Shown: positions 18,478 through 27,406 of the stretch, piece after piece
Position numbering within the stretch: the stretch's first letter is position 1
Layout: every line of letters starts with the position of its first letter
NCBI RefSeq assembly: GCF_001854805.1
Contig: NZ_MBLO01000266.1
Span: forward strand, 292 to 64,291
Length of the DNA stretch: 64,000 nt
Source: Pseudofrankia coriaricola
Lineage (GTDB): Bacteria > Actinomycetota > Actinomycetes > Frankiales > Frankiaceae
Direction: 5' to 3'
The notes under the pieces: generated by a model
Told to the model about the DNA's origin: nothing
Database searches by the model: none
Seen by the model: the letters and a program-made list of their open reading frames with translations, nothing else
Position numbers and translations under genes: made by a program

Positions 18478-19488
18478 GTGCAAGAACAAGAGATGACGAT
18501 GCTCGGGGCCATCAATCTCGGCCTCGACCAGGCTCTCGCCAAGGACGGCAAGGTTTTGCTGTTGGGGGAGGACATCGCCGATCCCGCGGGCGGCATCATC
18601 GGCGTCACCAAGGGCTTATCGACGAAGTACGGCGCCGACCGGGTGCGTGATACGCCGATCTCGGAGGCCGCGATCCTCGGCGCCGCGGTCGGCGCCGCTC
18701 TTGCCGGCTACCGCCCGGTCGCCGAGATCATGTTCGTGGACCTGATGCCGATCGCCATCGACCAGCTGCTGAACCACGCCGCGAAGATGCGGTTCATGAC
18801 GGCGGGCCGGCTGACGCAGCCGCTCACGGTCCGCACGGCGACGCTCGGCGGGATGGGGATGGGTAACGGCGCGACGCACAACCAGACGCTCGAAGCATGG
18901 TTCATGCACATCCCGGGCCTGAAGGTCGTGATGCCGTCCAACGCGGCTGACGCCAAGGGGCTCCTCACCACCGCCATCTTCGACGACGACCCGGTGCTGT
19001 TCATCGAGACGGGAGCGTTGTACGGGGCGCGCTCGAGCGTGCCGCTCGGCGAGGTCGCCATCCCGTTCGGCCAGGCGAACGTCGTCCGGCCCGGCGAGGA
19101 CGTCACGATCATCAGCTACGGGCTGGGCCTCACGCAGGCGGTGGCCGCGGCCGAGGCACTGGTGGCCGAGGGCATCAGTGCCGAGGTGATCGACCTCCGG
19201 ACGCTGCTGCCGGTCGACTTTCCGACGGTGCTCGAGTCCGTGGCCAAGACCCGCCGGGCGGTGGTCGTGCATTACGCCACGCGGTTTGCCGGCCCCGGCG
19301 CTGAGATCGCGGCCGCCATCCAGGAGGAGCTCTTCGGCCAGCTCGCGGCACCGGTGGTGCGGATCGGCGCCCGGTTCACGCCGGTACCGCAGGCCCCGAC
19401 CATCGAGGCCGCGGCCTACCCGAACGTCTCCGACGTCACCGATGCCGTCCGGCGCGTGATGAAGGGTGTTCGAGAGGTCGTCAGCTGA
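18478..19488 (+). CDS. Thiamine-diphosphate dehydrogenase E1 component, beta subunit
   Basis: 336 residues from the GTG at 18478, preferred for GGAGGA ending five bases upstream; a longer frame begins at 18442. Motifs include LLGEDIADPAGGI, DTPISEAAILGAAVGAALAG, EIMFVDLM and GALYGARSSVPLGE, all standard for the transketolase-like beta subunit. The C-terminal transketolase domain carries ISYGLGLTQAVAAAEALVAE. It forms an alpha2beta2 E1 with the preceding gene, and its stop overlaps the next ATG (TGATG), indicating translational coupling. Confidence 0.9.
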   Translation: MQEQEMTMLGAINLGLDQALAKDGKVLLLGEDIADPAGGIIGVTKGLSTKYGADRVRDTPISEAAILGAAVGAALAGYRPVAEIMFVDLMPIAIDQLLNHAAKMRFMTAGRLTQPLTVRTATLGGMGMGNGATHNQTLEAWFMHIPGLKVVMPSNAADAKGLLTTAIFDDDPVLFIETGALYGARSSVPLGEVAIPFGQANVVRPGEDVTIISYGLGLTQAVAAAEALVAEGISAEVIDLRTLLPVDFPTVLESVAKTRRAVVVHYATRFAGPGAEIAAAIQEELFGQLAAPVVRIGARFTPVPQAPTIEAAAYPNVSDVTDAVRRVMKGVREVVS

Positions 19489-19730
19489 TGGCAGAGTTCC
19501 CGATCCGCATCCCGAAGGTCGCCATGACCATCACCGAGGCGACGCTGCTCGAACACGTCGTCGGGGAGGGAGCGACTGTCAACGAGGGCGAACCGCTGTT
19601 CCTGATCGCGACGGACAAGGTCGAGACCGAGGTCGCCTCGCCGACCTCGGGAGTCGTCCACTGGAAGTCGGAACCCGACAAGACCTACGACGTGGGCGCG
19701 CAGATCGGCTTCATCCAGACCGCGGACTAG
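19488..19730 (+). CDS. Stand-alone lipoyl carrier domain
   Basis: 80 residues, a complete biotinyl/lipoyl beta-barrel and nothing else. The modified Lys is Lys44 in IATDKVETEVASPTSG. In usual complexes this is the N-terminal domain of a roughly 400-residue E2 acyltransferase, but here the catalytic and E1-binding domains are absent and no E2 or E3 is in the window. It could act as a mobile carrier between E1 and an acyltransferase elsewhere. It is translationally coupled to E1 beta. Confidence 0.85.
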   Translation: MAEFPIRIPKVAMTITEATLLEHVVGEGATVNEGEPLFLIATDKVETEVASPTSGVVHWKSEPDKTYDVGAQIGFIQTAD

Positions 19731-19789
19731 CGGACGCACGGCGAACCGTCCTTGACCGAATTGTTGACGAGGCAAACGGGGAGGTTGCA

Positions 19790-21151
19790 ATGGTGCAGGT
19801 ACTCGCTCAGGAGACCGGGGTCGATACATCGGAGGTGCCGTTCGCCGTCACCGACCGGGCGAAGGTCCCGCGGGAGCGTTACTACGACAAGGCGTTCTTC
19901 GACCTGGAGAACGAGAAACTCTGGCCGCGCGTCTGGCAGATGGCCTGCCGGCTCGAGGAGATCCCGAACGTCGGCGACTACACGGAGTACTGGGTCGCCA
20001 GGTACTCGGTGATTGTGGTGCGGACGAGCCCGACCGAGATCAAGGCGTATCAGAACGCGTGCCGCCACCGGGCCACGCAGCTGGCCGTCGGGCGCGGCTC
20101 GTTCCGCGGTGGCCAGATCGTCTGCCCGTTCCACGGCTGGCGTTGGAACCTGGACGGCACGCCGTCGCTCCCGCTCTACGGCGCGCAGGGGTTCGAGCCC
20201 CGCTGTCTCGATGAGGACGACCTCAGGCTCATCGAGTGCCAGGTCGACACCTGGGCCGGCTGCGTGTGGATCAACATGGACCGCGACGCGCCGCCGCTTC
20301 AGCACGCCATGCGCCCGCTGCCGGAGTTCCTCGATCCGCTCCGGATCGGCGACATGCGGGTCCACTGGTGGAAGAGCATCCGCCTGAATTGCAACTGGAA
20401 GATCGCCATCGAGGCGTTTATGGAGGGGTGGCACGTCATGAGCACCCATCCGCAGCTCACGATGGGCGCCGGAGAGGCGTTCCCGGCCGACTTCCTCGAC
20501 ATCCAGCACTCCTATGAGAACGGTCATGCCAGCCTCGAGGAGGGCCACGACAAGGAGGTCGCCGAAGGCCTCGGGCTCACGGCGCAGGCCGAGGTGGAGA
20601 AGACCCTCGGCTTCCTGCGCCTGACGTGCGATCAGCTGCAGGCCATGGTCCTGCCCAAGGACGTGCAGGTGGTCGAGTCGCTGCGCAACATCGACTGCGC
20701 GCCGGAGGAGTTCTCCGGGAGGATGATTCAGGCGATGTACGCGTGGAACACGGGGGCGGGCATCAAGCTCCCCGACCCAGAGCCCGAGATCCTCGCCCGC
20801 TGGGGCAGCCAATGGTTCATCTTCCCGAACTTCATGTTCCACCCGTTGTTCGGGAACAGCATCTCGTACCGGGCCCGTCCCGACGGCGACGACCCGGAGC
20901 ACTGCTTGTTCGAAGTGTGGTCACTCACGCTGTTCCCCGAAGGCCAGGAGCCCGGAAAGCCGACGTTCGATGGCGAGTTCGCCAAGGACGACGAGGCGTG
21001 GCCACGGATCCCACGGCAGGACTTCAGCAACATGGAGCGCCAGCAGATCGGCCTGCACCAACCCGGCTTCACGACCATGCGCCTCGCCAAGAAGTTCGAG
21101 GACGGCATCGCCAACTTCCACGCGTACCTCGACACGTACCTGGCTCGCTGA
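19790..21151 (+). CDS. Rieske non-heme iron oxygenase, alpha subunit (copy 1)
   Basis: 453 residues from the ATG at 19790. The Rieske cluster ligands are Cys91, His93, Cys112 and His115 (CRHRATQL to CPFHGWRW). The mononuclear iron site is EAFMEGWHVMSTH with His215 and His220; the bridging position that is Asp in most family members is Glu212. This is an oxygenase component needing ferredoxin and reductase. Paralogues are at 29251-30612 and 62427-63809. It follows the E1/lipoyl genes by 59 bp and probably shares their transcript. Confidence 0.92.
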   Translation: MVQVLAQETGVDTSEVPFAVTDRAKVPRERYYDKAFFDLENEKLWPRVWQMACRLEEIPNVGDYTEYWVARYSVIVVRTSPTEIKAYQNACRHRATQLAVGRGSFRGGQIVCPFHGWRWNLDGTPSLPLYGAQGFEPRCLDEDDLRLIECQVDTWAGCVWINMDRDAPPLQHAMRPLPEFLDPLRIGDMRVHWWKSIRLNCNWKIAIEAFMEGWHVMSTHPQLTMGAGEAFPADFLDIQHSYENGHASLEEGHDKEVAEGLGLTAQAEVEKTLGFLRLTCDQLQAMVLPKDVQVVESLRNIDCAPEEFSGRMIQAMYAWNTGAGIKLPDPEPEILARWGSQWFIFPNFMFHPLFGNSISYRARPDGDDPEHCLFEVWSLTLFPEGQEPGKPTFDGEFAKDDEAWPRIPRQDFSNMERQQIGLHQPGFTTMRLAKKFEDGIANFHAYLDTYLAR

Positions 21152-21159
21152 ACGGCTGC

Positions 21160-21267
21160 GCTCGACCCGAGCACAACGTCGAGGTGCTCACGGGGCTTGG
21201 GCTGACCACAGATGAGATCGACTCCCTCGTCGAGGAGGGGGGGCCGATCGGCGATCGGCCTTCCTGA
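21160..21267 (+). pseudogene. CaiB/BaiF CoA-transferase, C-terminal fragment
   Basis: The frame reads ARPEHNVEVLTGLGLTTDEI then DSLVEEGGPIG, the standard end of class III CoA-transferases (EHTEEVL-LGLS-DEI-L-E-G). Only 35 codons remain, directly after the Rieske stop. Compare the intact member at 51609-52814. Confidence 0.65.
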
Positions 21268-21423
21268 GGATGACCGGTCCGTGTGGCCCGACCGGGCGGG
21301 ACGAGCCGGCCGACCTGCGCCTCGCCCCGCCCACCGCCGTAGCCGCACACCTGCCACCGCATCGACGACGAGAAAGAACGGCGTCATGGAATCCAGACTC
21401 GGGTCGGCGCGGCGGGAGGCGAC

Positions 21424-21921
21424 ATGATCGACCTAGATCAGCTGACGCCGGACGGCGAGCAGCTTCGGCATGCGTTCGGGTGCTTCCCGTCCGGTGTGGC
21501 GGCGGTGTGCGCGATGGCCGACGGGGTGCCGCTCGGCATGGCAGTGAGCTCCTTCACCTCCGTGTCCCTGGTCCCGCCGTTGGTGTCGGTCTGCATGCAG
21601 GACACCTCCACCACATGGCCGAGACTCCGGCGGTGCGCGCGGCTTGGCCTGAGTGTGTTGGCCGAGGATCATGACGCCGTCTGCCGGGCTCTCGCTCGGA
21701 AGGACGCAGACCGGTTCGTGGAGATCGACTGGACGGCCGGGCTGAGCGGAAGCGTCTTCGTGCACGGCGCGAGCGCCTGGTTCGACTGCTCGCTCCATCA
21801 GGAAGTGCCCGCTGGCGACCACGCGATCGCCCTGCTTCGGATCCACGGACTGCGCTCGGAGCCGGACATCTCTCCGCTGGTCTTTCACGGTAGCCGCTTC
21901 CGCCGGCTAGCCGCGATGTGA
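21424..21921 (+). CDS. Flavin reductase (HpaC/HsaB-like)
   Basis: 165 residues. The flavin-reductase-like split barrel is shown by LRHAFGCFPSGVAAVCAMAD, GMAVSSFTSVSLVPPLVSVC and the late GDHAIALLRIHGL. It should supply reduced flavin to a group D monooxygenase such as 14635-15825, although it lies behind the Rieske gene. SSFTSVS-PP is the usual flavin-binding motif. A Rieske-associated role as NAD(P)H donor is less likely because it lacks an iron-sulfur domain. Confidence 0.85.
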   Translation: MIDLDQLTPDGEQLRHAFGCFPSGVAAVCAMADGVPLGMAVSSFTSVSLVPPLVSVCMQDTSTTWPRLRRCARLGLSVLAEDHDAVCRALARKDADRFVEIDWTAGLSGSVFVHGASAWFDCSLHQEVPAGDHAIALLRIHGLRSEPDISPLVFHGSRFRRLAAM

Positions 21922-22071
21922 CTCCACCGCCCGGAGCCGAGCAGATCGCAGGACAGGAGACAGGTGGATCCGATCGGTTTGCCGCAACCAGTCGGCCCGA
22001 CGCTTCCGTCAAGGCCGAACGCATCACAGGACCCGGTGCGCCGGTAAGTGCCGCCAACGAGTCGGTGAGCC

Positions 22072-22170
22072 GCAACGCGGCGGCTCATCCTCGACACCGC
22101 CGAGCGCATGGTCGTCGAGCAAGGTGTCCCGGTCCTCGTCGTCAGGACCGACGGGTCTGGTTCCAGGGCA
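22072..22170 (+). pseudogene. TetR-family regulator, N-terminal fragment
   Basis: The frame reads ATRRLILDTAERMVVEQGVP, the opening helix of a TetR HTH domain, then loses similarity. There is no recognisable recognition helix or ligand domain. Confidence 0.45.
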
Positions 22171-22251
22171 CGTCCCTGTCGACGCGCGGCTCGCCCGGAA
22201 GCCCGAGGAGCCGCTCGCCGATGATGTACCGCATTATTGCGTAATCGCTGG

Positions 22252-23445
22252 TCAGGCTGACTGGCGCGGGGCGAGGAGTGCCCGGGCGTTGTCATGCATG
22301 ATCTTGCGGACGCCGTCCTCGTCGAAGGTATCGAGGTAATCCGCGAATGACGCCGGCTCCGCCAACCCGTCGGTGTGCGGATAGTCCGAGCCGAACAAGA
22401 TGCGGTCCACACCGATGGTGTCGGCCAGGCCGGGGATGTCCTCGTCCTCGAACGGCGTCACCCAGAAGTGCTTCTTGAACGTCTCGATCGGGTGCTCGTC
22501 AAGGTCGCCCTGGCCGAATTGCTCGAGATCGCGCAGCAGGTCGGGAAGCCAGGCGCAGCCCAGCTCGATGGTGGCGAGGCGCAACGTGGGGAACCGCTCG
22601 AAGAGCTTGCCGTAGATGAGCGCGGTGATGGTGGCGTGGGTCGATCGGTCGGGTCCGGCGATGATGCGGTGCAGCGGCGGGATGTTGCGGGCCGGGATGT
22701 TGACGTTCCCCCAGCCCCAGACCTTGGCCATCTCCCACCGGTAGCTGTCGTCGGCGGCGTGCCAGACGACCACCACGTCCGCCTCGGCAACGGCCGCCCA
22801 GAACCGGTTGTAGATCTGGTCCGCGGGCGAGCGACCGGCGACGGGACCCGTCCGCACCATCACCGCCGGTGCCCCCCGGGACACGACGAACTCGAGCTCC
22901 TCGATGGCGCGGAACGGGTCGAGCAGGGACACGAGCGGGACGCCGTAGATGCGGTCCTGGTAGTTGAACCCCCAGTCATCGTCCAGCCAGCGGTTGAAGG
23001 CGTGCAGGTTCGCGTAGGTTGCCTCGACGTCGTCGGCCAGGAGCGCCTCGACGCTGACGGCGAACGTTGGGAAGAAGAAGCTCGCCTCGAGACCCTGCTC
23101 GTCCATGCGGGCCAAGCGGGCGTCGCGGTTGCGATACTCGGCGCGGGCAGGCTCGAGGTCCGACCGCTTCTGGGCGGCCACGCCGGCCTCACCCTGCTTG
23201 AGGCCGCCCGGCTTGCCGACCAGGTTGAAGGTGTGGTCGGCCCCCACGAAGCGGTTCATGCGGTCGCCGAATACGAGCCGGCGCGCGCCGTCCTCCATCC
23301 GCACCCATCGCGGCGCCTTGTGGGTGATCCGCTTGTCGGGGTACCGCAGGAAGGCGTCCTCGGGCTCGTAGTAGTGGTTGTCGGCGTCGAACAAGCGGTA
23401 GCCGAGCGTCGTCGGTTCCTGCTTCGGATCGGTCATCGTGTCCAC
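22252..23445 (-). CDS. Amidohydrolase family 2 (ACMSD-like) metal-dependent hydrolase/decarboxylase
   Basis: 397 residues; the ATG at 23445 or the one nine bases later may be used. The first strand is LFDADNHYYEPEDAF (D-x-D/H metal motif), followed by RIYGVPLVSLLDPFRAIEEL, VVVWHAADDSYRW and the terminal metal site ILFGSDYPHTDG. The family includes decarboxylases and C-C hydrolases of ring-cleavage products. It is related to the protein at 36757-38046. It stands next to an FCD GntR gene, also on the minus strand. Confidence 0.85.
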   Translation of the reverse strand: MDTMTDPKQEPTTLGYRLFDADNHYYEPEDAFLRYPDKRITHKAPRWVRMEDGARRLVFGDRMNRFVGADHTFNLVGKPGGLKQGEAGVAAQKRSDLEPARAEYRNRDARLARMDEQGLEASFFFPTFAVSVEALLADDVEATYANLHAFNRWLDDDWGFNYQDRIYGVPLVSLLDPFRAIEELEFVVSRGAPAVMVRTGPVAGRSPADQIYNRFWAAVAEADVVVVWHAADDSYRWEMAKVWGWGNVNIPARNIPPLHRIIAGPDRSTHATITALIYGKLFERFPTLRLATIELGCAWLPDLLRDLEQFGQGDLDEHPIETFKKHFWVTPFEDEDIPGLADTIGVDRILFGSDYPHTDGLAEPASFADYLDTFDEDGVRKIMHDNARALLAPRQSA

Positions 23446-23458
23446 CCGAATCTTCCAT

Positions 23459-23480
23459 TAGTTTTAAAGTATTACCATAG
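23459..23480. promoter_or_regulatory. AT-rich promoter/operator of the amidohydrolase
   Basis: TTAGTTTTAAAGTATTACCA is an island of AT in high-GC DNA directly upstream of the amidohydrolase start. Its reverse complement contains GGTAATACTT, partly shared with 24471-24495 and 43694. Confidence 0.4.
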
Positions 23481-23568
23481 GACAGCAGCGTGTACCAGTC
23501 AGGACGCTGCGAACGTGACTGGGAGTCTCGATCGGGTGACGCGGCGACACGCGGGTGAGAGCGGGGGC

Positions 23569-24384
23569 CTACCTACCGAAGCGAACGGCGCGGGGATCGA
23601 CGCGCTCGTCTGGGTCGACGCCTTCCCGGTAGATGCGCTGGATCTCGGCGTGAGTCGTCATGGCCGCGGCCACGCCGGCCTCGTCTCCTGCGGCGACTAG
23701 CTCGGTGATGCCCTCGTGCACTTCGACGGCCGCCAACCGCCCGTGCACCTTCGGGTACTTGCCGTGCCACACCGTCGAGGTCACCCATGTGCGCATGTCG
23801 GCGTGCCAGATCGACGCGAGTGCCCGAGTGAGGAGCCGCAGCGTGTCGTTGTCGCATCGCTGTACCAACGTCGTGTGGAACTCCAGCATGGCGTCGTTGA
23901 ACGTGAGCTCGTCGCCATCGGCGAGGTTCCGCGCTTTGGCGTTGATGGCCCGTAGCTCGCGGACGACGGTCGACTCGCGATCCGAGCGTCGGGCGCACGC
24001 CATGCCGCACAAGCGCTCGAGCATGGCGAGCGCCTCGGCCACGTCGCCCTTGCTGGTGCCCCCGCTGCGCAGCACCAGGGCGATGGTGTATGCGGCCATC
24101 CGGGCGTTGGGGCGGTGCACTACGGCACCGCCGATGCTGCCACGTTGGACCTCGATGAGGCCTTCGGCTTCGAGGACGCGGAGCGCCTCTCGCATCGAGG
24201 GGCCACTCACGCGGAACTGGTCTAGGAGCGCGTCGAGCGGAGGTAGCCGCTCGCCGTCCTTGAGCTCGCCTTCGAGCACGAGTTCCCGGATGCGATCGGC
24301 CACGACGTCTGCGAGCCGCGGGAGGTGGACCTGGCCGTCGCCGACTCGACGCTGCTTCGACGTCTCCTCGGGCTCCATGGACAT
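23569..24384 (-). CDS. GntR-family regulator, FCD (FadR) subfamily
   Basis: 271 residues. The winged helix at about 22-90 has ADVVADRIRELVLEGELKDG, LPPLDALLDQFRVSGPSMRE and ALRVLEAEGLIEVQRGS. The C-terminal all-helical FCD domain carries FNDAMLEFHTTLVQRCDNDT and HAEIQRIY near the end, with His residues suited to a metal or acid ligand. It lies between the amidohydrolase (same strand) and the divergent acyl-CoA operon and probably controls them through the AT-rich sites at 23459 and 24471. It differs enough from 55247-55966 to have another operator. Confidence 0.9.
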   Translation of the reverse strand: MSMEPEETSKQRRVGDGQVHLPRLADVVADRIRELVLEGELKDGERLPPLDALLDQFRVSGPSMREALRVLEAEGLIEVQRGSIGGAVVHRPNARMAAYTIALVLRSGGTSKGDVAEALAMLERLCGMACARRSDRESTVVRELRAINAKARNLADGDELTFNDAMLEFHTTLVQRCDNDTLRLLTRALASIWHADMRTWVTSTVWHGKYPKVHGRLAAVEVHEGITELVAAGDEAGVAAAMTTHAEIQRIYREGVDPDERVDPRAVRFGR

Positions 24385-24470
24385 GAAGATTACAAGGGTT
24401 TGATGTCATGGCGAACGACCCTTGGCCGACCGGCGATCGCGTGCGACGGGCGCGCGCTGTCGGGGTGTTG

Positions 24471-24495
24471 CAATACTTGTAATATATACTAGTAT
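24471..24495. promoter_or_regulatory. AT-rich operator/promoter with ATACTAGTAT palindrome
   Basis: AATACTTGTAATATAT runs into a perfect 10-bp palindrome at 24486-24495. It is 40 bp upstream of the dehydratase ATG and 87 bp from the divergent GntR start. TTGTAATATAT recurs at about 30676, upstream of the acyl-CoA dehydrogenase gene. Confidence 0.5.
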
Positions 24496-24536
24496 TTCGG
24501 TTGGTTCGTCGCAGCAGCACACGAGAGGACTGGGAG

Positions 24537-25694
24537 ATGACCACCGCCGAGGAGGCGCTCGACACCAGCGACGTCGACAAGCACATCGGCGAGGAGGTCG
24601 GGGGTGGCCAGCTGAAGGAGCCGATCGCGCTCATCGACGTGCGCCGCTGGGTGCAGGCGATGAACTACCCGAACGCGCGGCACTTCGACGAAGAGGCGGC
24701 GGCACGGTCGCCGTTCGGCGAGATCGTCGCGCCGCAATCCTTCACGGTGTGCTGCGATGTCGGCCACGGTGCGGTGCCGGCGGTCGTCGGCAGGATCCCG
24801 AACTCGCACGTCATCTTCGGTGGCGACGAGTTCTGGTTCTACGGCCCGCACATTCGCCCCGGCGACCTCGTCCGCGTGAGGCGCCGGTTCGACGGCTACT
24901 CGATCGCCGAGACCAAGTTCGCCGGGCCGACGATGTTCTCGCGGGGCGACACGACCTACCTCAACCAGCGCAAGGAGGCGATCGCGAAGCAGCGGTCGAC
25001 CATGGTGCGTTACCTGCCGGAACTGGCGCGCAAGCGCGGCTACTACGACCGGGACGCGGCGGACGCGCCCACGTGGACCGACGCCCAGCTGCAGGAGCTC
25101 GAGCGGCAGCAAGTCGAGTGGGCGCGGTCGGGCATGGGGGGCGAGGGGCCGAGCCAGGTGGAGGTCGGCGACATGCTGCCCGTCCGCCCGATCGGCCCGC
25201 ACACCTCGGCGCAGTTCGTCACGGAGTACCGCACGTTCATGTTCACAGTGTGGGGCAGCCACTACATAGAGGGCCACTACTACGGCAACGACGCCGGGTT
25301 CCTCCCGGACCTGCTCGGTGCCGAGGGTGACGGTTCGGACCCTTCGATGACGATCGGCCTCGATCGTGGTCCGGCGAGTGGTCACACCAACGTGGGGAAG
25401 GCGAAACTGGTCGGGCTCCCACGCGCCTACGGCTACGGCAGCTCGATCGGGGCGTGGGTCCTCGACTACGTCGCCTACTGGGCAGGTGACAGCGGGTTCA
25501 TCCGCCACGCGAAGGTGGACTACCGGTACCCGACCTTCGAGGGTGACCTGGCGATCGTCCACGGTGTGGTGCAGGAGCACCGGTGGGAGCCGGCGCTCGG
25601 CGTGCACCTCGCCAAGGTGGGGATCACGATGACGAACCAGGACGACGTGCTGCTGGCCAAGGCGTTCGTCGACGTGCAACTGCCGCCGGCATGA
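24537..25694 (+). CDS. MaoC/FAS1-type double hot-dog dehydratase-like protein
   Basis: 385 residues from the ATG at 24537. The N-terminal half has IALIDVRRWVQAMNYPNARH and FGEIVAPQSFTVCCDV, the FAS1-like dehydratase domain. The C-terminal half has VEVGDMLPVRPIGPHTSAQF and a late YRYPTFEGDLAIVHGVV, the second hot-dog. Such proteins hydrate or dehydrate enoyl-CoA/3-hydroxyacyl-CoA in the cytosol. It is the first gene of an operon with ligase, Ccr-like and VOC genes, its stop overlapping the ligase ATG (ATGA). Confidence 0.8.
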   Translation: MTTAEEALDTSDVDKHIGEEVGGGQLKEPIALIDVRRWVQAMNYPNARHFDEEAAARSPFGEIVAPQSFTVCCDVGHGAVPAVVGRIPNSHVIFGGDEFWFYGPHIRPGDLVRVRRRFDGYSIAETKFAGPTMFSRGDTTYLNQRKEAIAKQRSTMVRYLPELARKRGYYDRDAADAPTWTDAQLQELERQQVEWARSGMGGEGPSQVEVGDMLPVRPIGPHTSAQFVTEYRTFMFTVWGSHYIEGHYYGNDAGFLPDLLGAEGDGSDPSMTIGLDRGPASGHTNVGKAKLVGLPRAYGYGSSIGAWVLDYVAYWAGDSGFIRHAKVDYRYPTFEGDLAIVHGVVQEHRWEPALGVHLAKVGITMTNQDDVLLAKAFVDVQLPPA

Positions 25695-27373
25695 CCTCGA
25701 GCGGCGTCATCACCTTCACCGGTCCCGATCCGGCCACCGAGCCCGGGATCGGGGCGCTCACCTTCGGGGGGTTCCTCGACGAGCTCGTCGCGAGGTTCGG
25801 CGAACGACCCGCGCTCGTGTCCTCACCGTCGGGTGGTCGTCGCGTCGAGTGGACCTATGGAGAGCTGCGCGAGCGGGCACGGGAGGTGGCAAAGGCGCTC
25901 GTGGCCGTCGGTGTCGACCGCGCGACTCGCGTCGGCGTGCTGATGGCGAATCGGCCGGAGTGGATCGCCGCGGTGTGGGGCGCGGCGATGGCCGGAGGCG
26001 TGGCGGTCCCGTTCAACACCTTCGTCGAGCAGCGCGAGCTCGATCATCTGCTCCGCCACTCCGACGTGTCGGTCGTCATCGCACAGACAGAGTTCCTCCG
26101 GCACCGGTTCGTCGACGACATCCTCGAGCTGTGCCCGGAGGCCCGCACCGCGGCGCCCGGGGGTATTCGCTCGGCGGACTACCCGTTCCTCCGCCGCGTT
26201 GTGCGTCTCGACGGGGAGCCGACCGGGGCGTTGCAGGGGTGGGACACGTTCGTGGCGGCGGGTGCCGACGTACCCGACTCGGTGCTCGACGGGATCATCG
26301 CCGAGACGAGGCCGATCGAGGACGGCGTCATCATCTACTCCTCGGGGACGACGTCGTTCCCGAAGGGCGTGCTGCACCGGCACCGAGGGCCGATGCTCCA
26401 GTGCTGGCGGCACGCGCACCGGGAGCAGTACACGACCGACGACCGCGTGTACTGCGGGCTGCCCTTGTTCTGGACCGCCGGGTTCGCGGCCGTGCTCGGG
26501 GGAACGCTCGGATCCGGCGCGTGCCTCGTGCTCCCGCCGTATTTCGATGCCGACGACGCCCTTCGGCTGATCGAGGAGGAGCGTGTCACGGTCGCGCAGA
26601 TCGTGGGGGCGCACGATGTGCAATTGCAGGCGGCCTACCAGCGGTTACCGCGGGACATCTCGTCGATACGGCGAGACGTGCACCGGATCACCGGCGAGCC
26701 GGCGCCCGGTGGCGCGCCGCGCCCGGCCAACCAGGCCAGCTACGGCAGCAGCGAGACATTCACGAGCATCACCGCTATCCCCTACGACGCGCCGATCGTG
26801 CAGCGACACACCTACGGACGGCTGACCGCGGGGTCGAGCATCCGGGTCATCGACCCCGAGACGGGCGAGACGCATGGCGTCGGCGAGGAGGGCGAGATCA
26901 TCCTCAAGGGCCCCAGCCTTATGCGGGGCTACGTCAAGGTCCCGCCGGAGGACCTCTTCGACGCCGAGGGATTCTTCCACACGAGCGACCTCGGCTGGTT
27001 CGACGAGGACGGTCTCCTCCACTACACGGGGAGGCTGAGCAACATGATCAAGACGAGCGGGGCCAACGTGGCGCCGCTCGAGGTCGAGGGAGTCCTGCTC
27101 GGCCACCCCGACATCGCTCGAGCCGTCGTGGCCGGCGTGCCCGATGCGATCGCCGGTGAGATCGTCGTGGCCTGCGTTGTGACGCATGCTGGCGCAACGC
27201 TCACCGAGGATGACGTCCGCCAATGCCTGCGCGGGTCGCTCTCCAGCTTCAAGATCCCGCGCCGGATCCTGTTCTTCTCATCCGTCGACGACCTGCCGCG
27301 GACGAGCAGCGAGAAGTTCAACCTTCCCGCTGTGCGTGCCCTGGCCATCGAGCTGTTGGCCGCCGAGGGCTGA
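25691..27373 (+). CDS. Acyl-CoA synthetase (ANL superfamily)
   Basis: 560 residues from the ATG at 25691. The phosphate loop is YSSGTTSFPKGVLHRHR near 216-232 and the A5 motif YGSSET. The A7 Asp lies in HTSDLGWFDEDGLLHYTGR and the hinge in MIKTSGANVAPLEVE; the A10 Lys is near 542 in SSEKFNLP. It activates a carboxylic acid as an acyl-adenylate and then transfers it to CoA. Placed between a dehydratase and a crotonyl-CoA reductase-like enzyme, it probably provides the acyl-CoA they process. Confidence 0.9.
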   Translation: MTSSGVITFTGPDPATEPGIGALTFGGFLDELVARFGERPALVSSPSGGRRVEWTYGELRERAREVAKALVAVGVDRATRVGVLMANRPEWIAAVWGAAMAGGVAVPFNTFVEQRELDHLLRHSDVSVVIAQTEFLRHRFVDDILELCPEARTAAPGGIRSADYPFLRRVVRLDGEPTGALQGWDTFVAAGADVPDSVLDGIIAETRPIEDGVIIYSSGTTSFPKGVLHRHRGPMLQCWRHAHREQYTTDDRVYCGLPLFWTAGFAAVLGGTLGSGACLVLPPYFDADDALRLIEEERVTVAQIVGAHDVQLQAAYQRLPRDISSIRRDVHRITGEPAPGGAPRPANQASYGSSETFTSITAIPYDAPIVQRHTYGRLTAGSSIRVIDPETGETHGVGEEGEIILKGPSLMRGYVKVPPEDLFDAEGFFHTSDLGWFDEDGLLHYTGRLSNMIKTSGANVAPLEVEGVLLGHPDIARAVVAGVPDAIAGEIVVACVVTHAGATLTEDDVRQCLRGSLSSFKIPRRILFFSSVDDLPRTSSEKFNLPAVRALAIELLAAEG

Positions 27374-27406
27374 CTGCCCCGATCCGTCCCTCGAGGAGGA
27401 GGAACC

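Noticed and set aside
22375-23700. Plus-strand frame of 441 codons
   Set aside because: Antisense to the amidohydrolase, and no family motifs.
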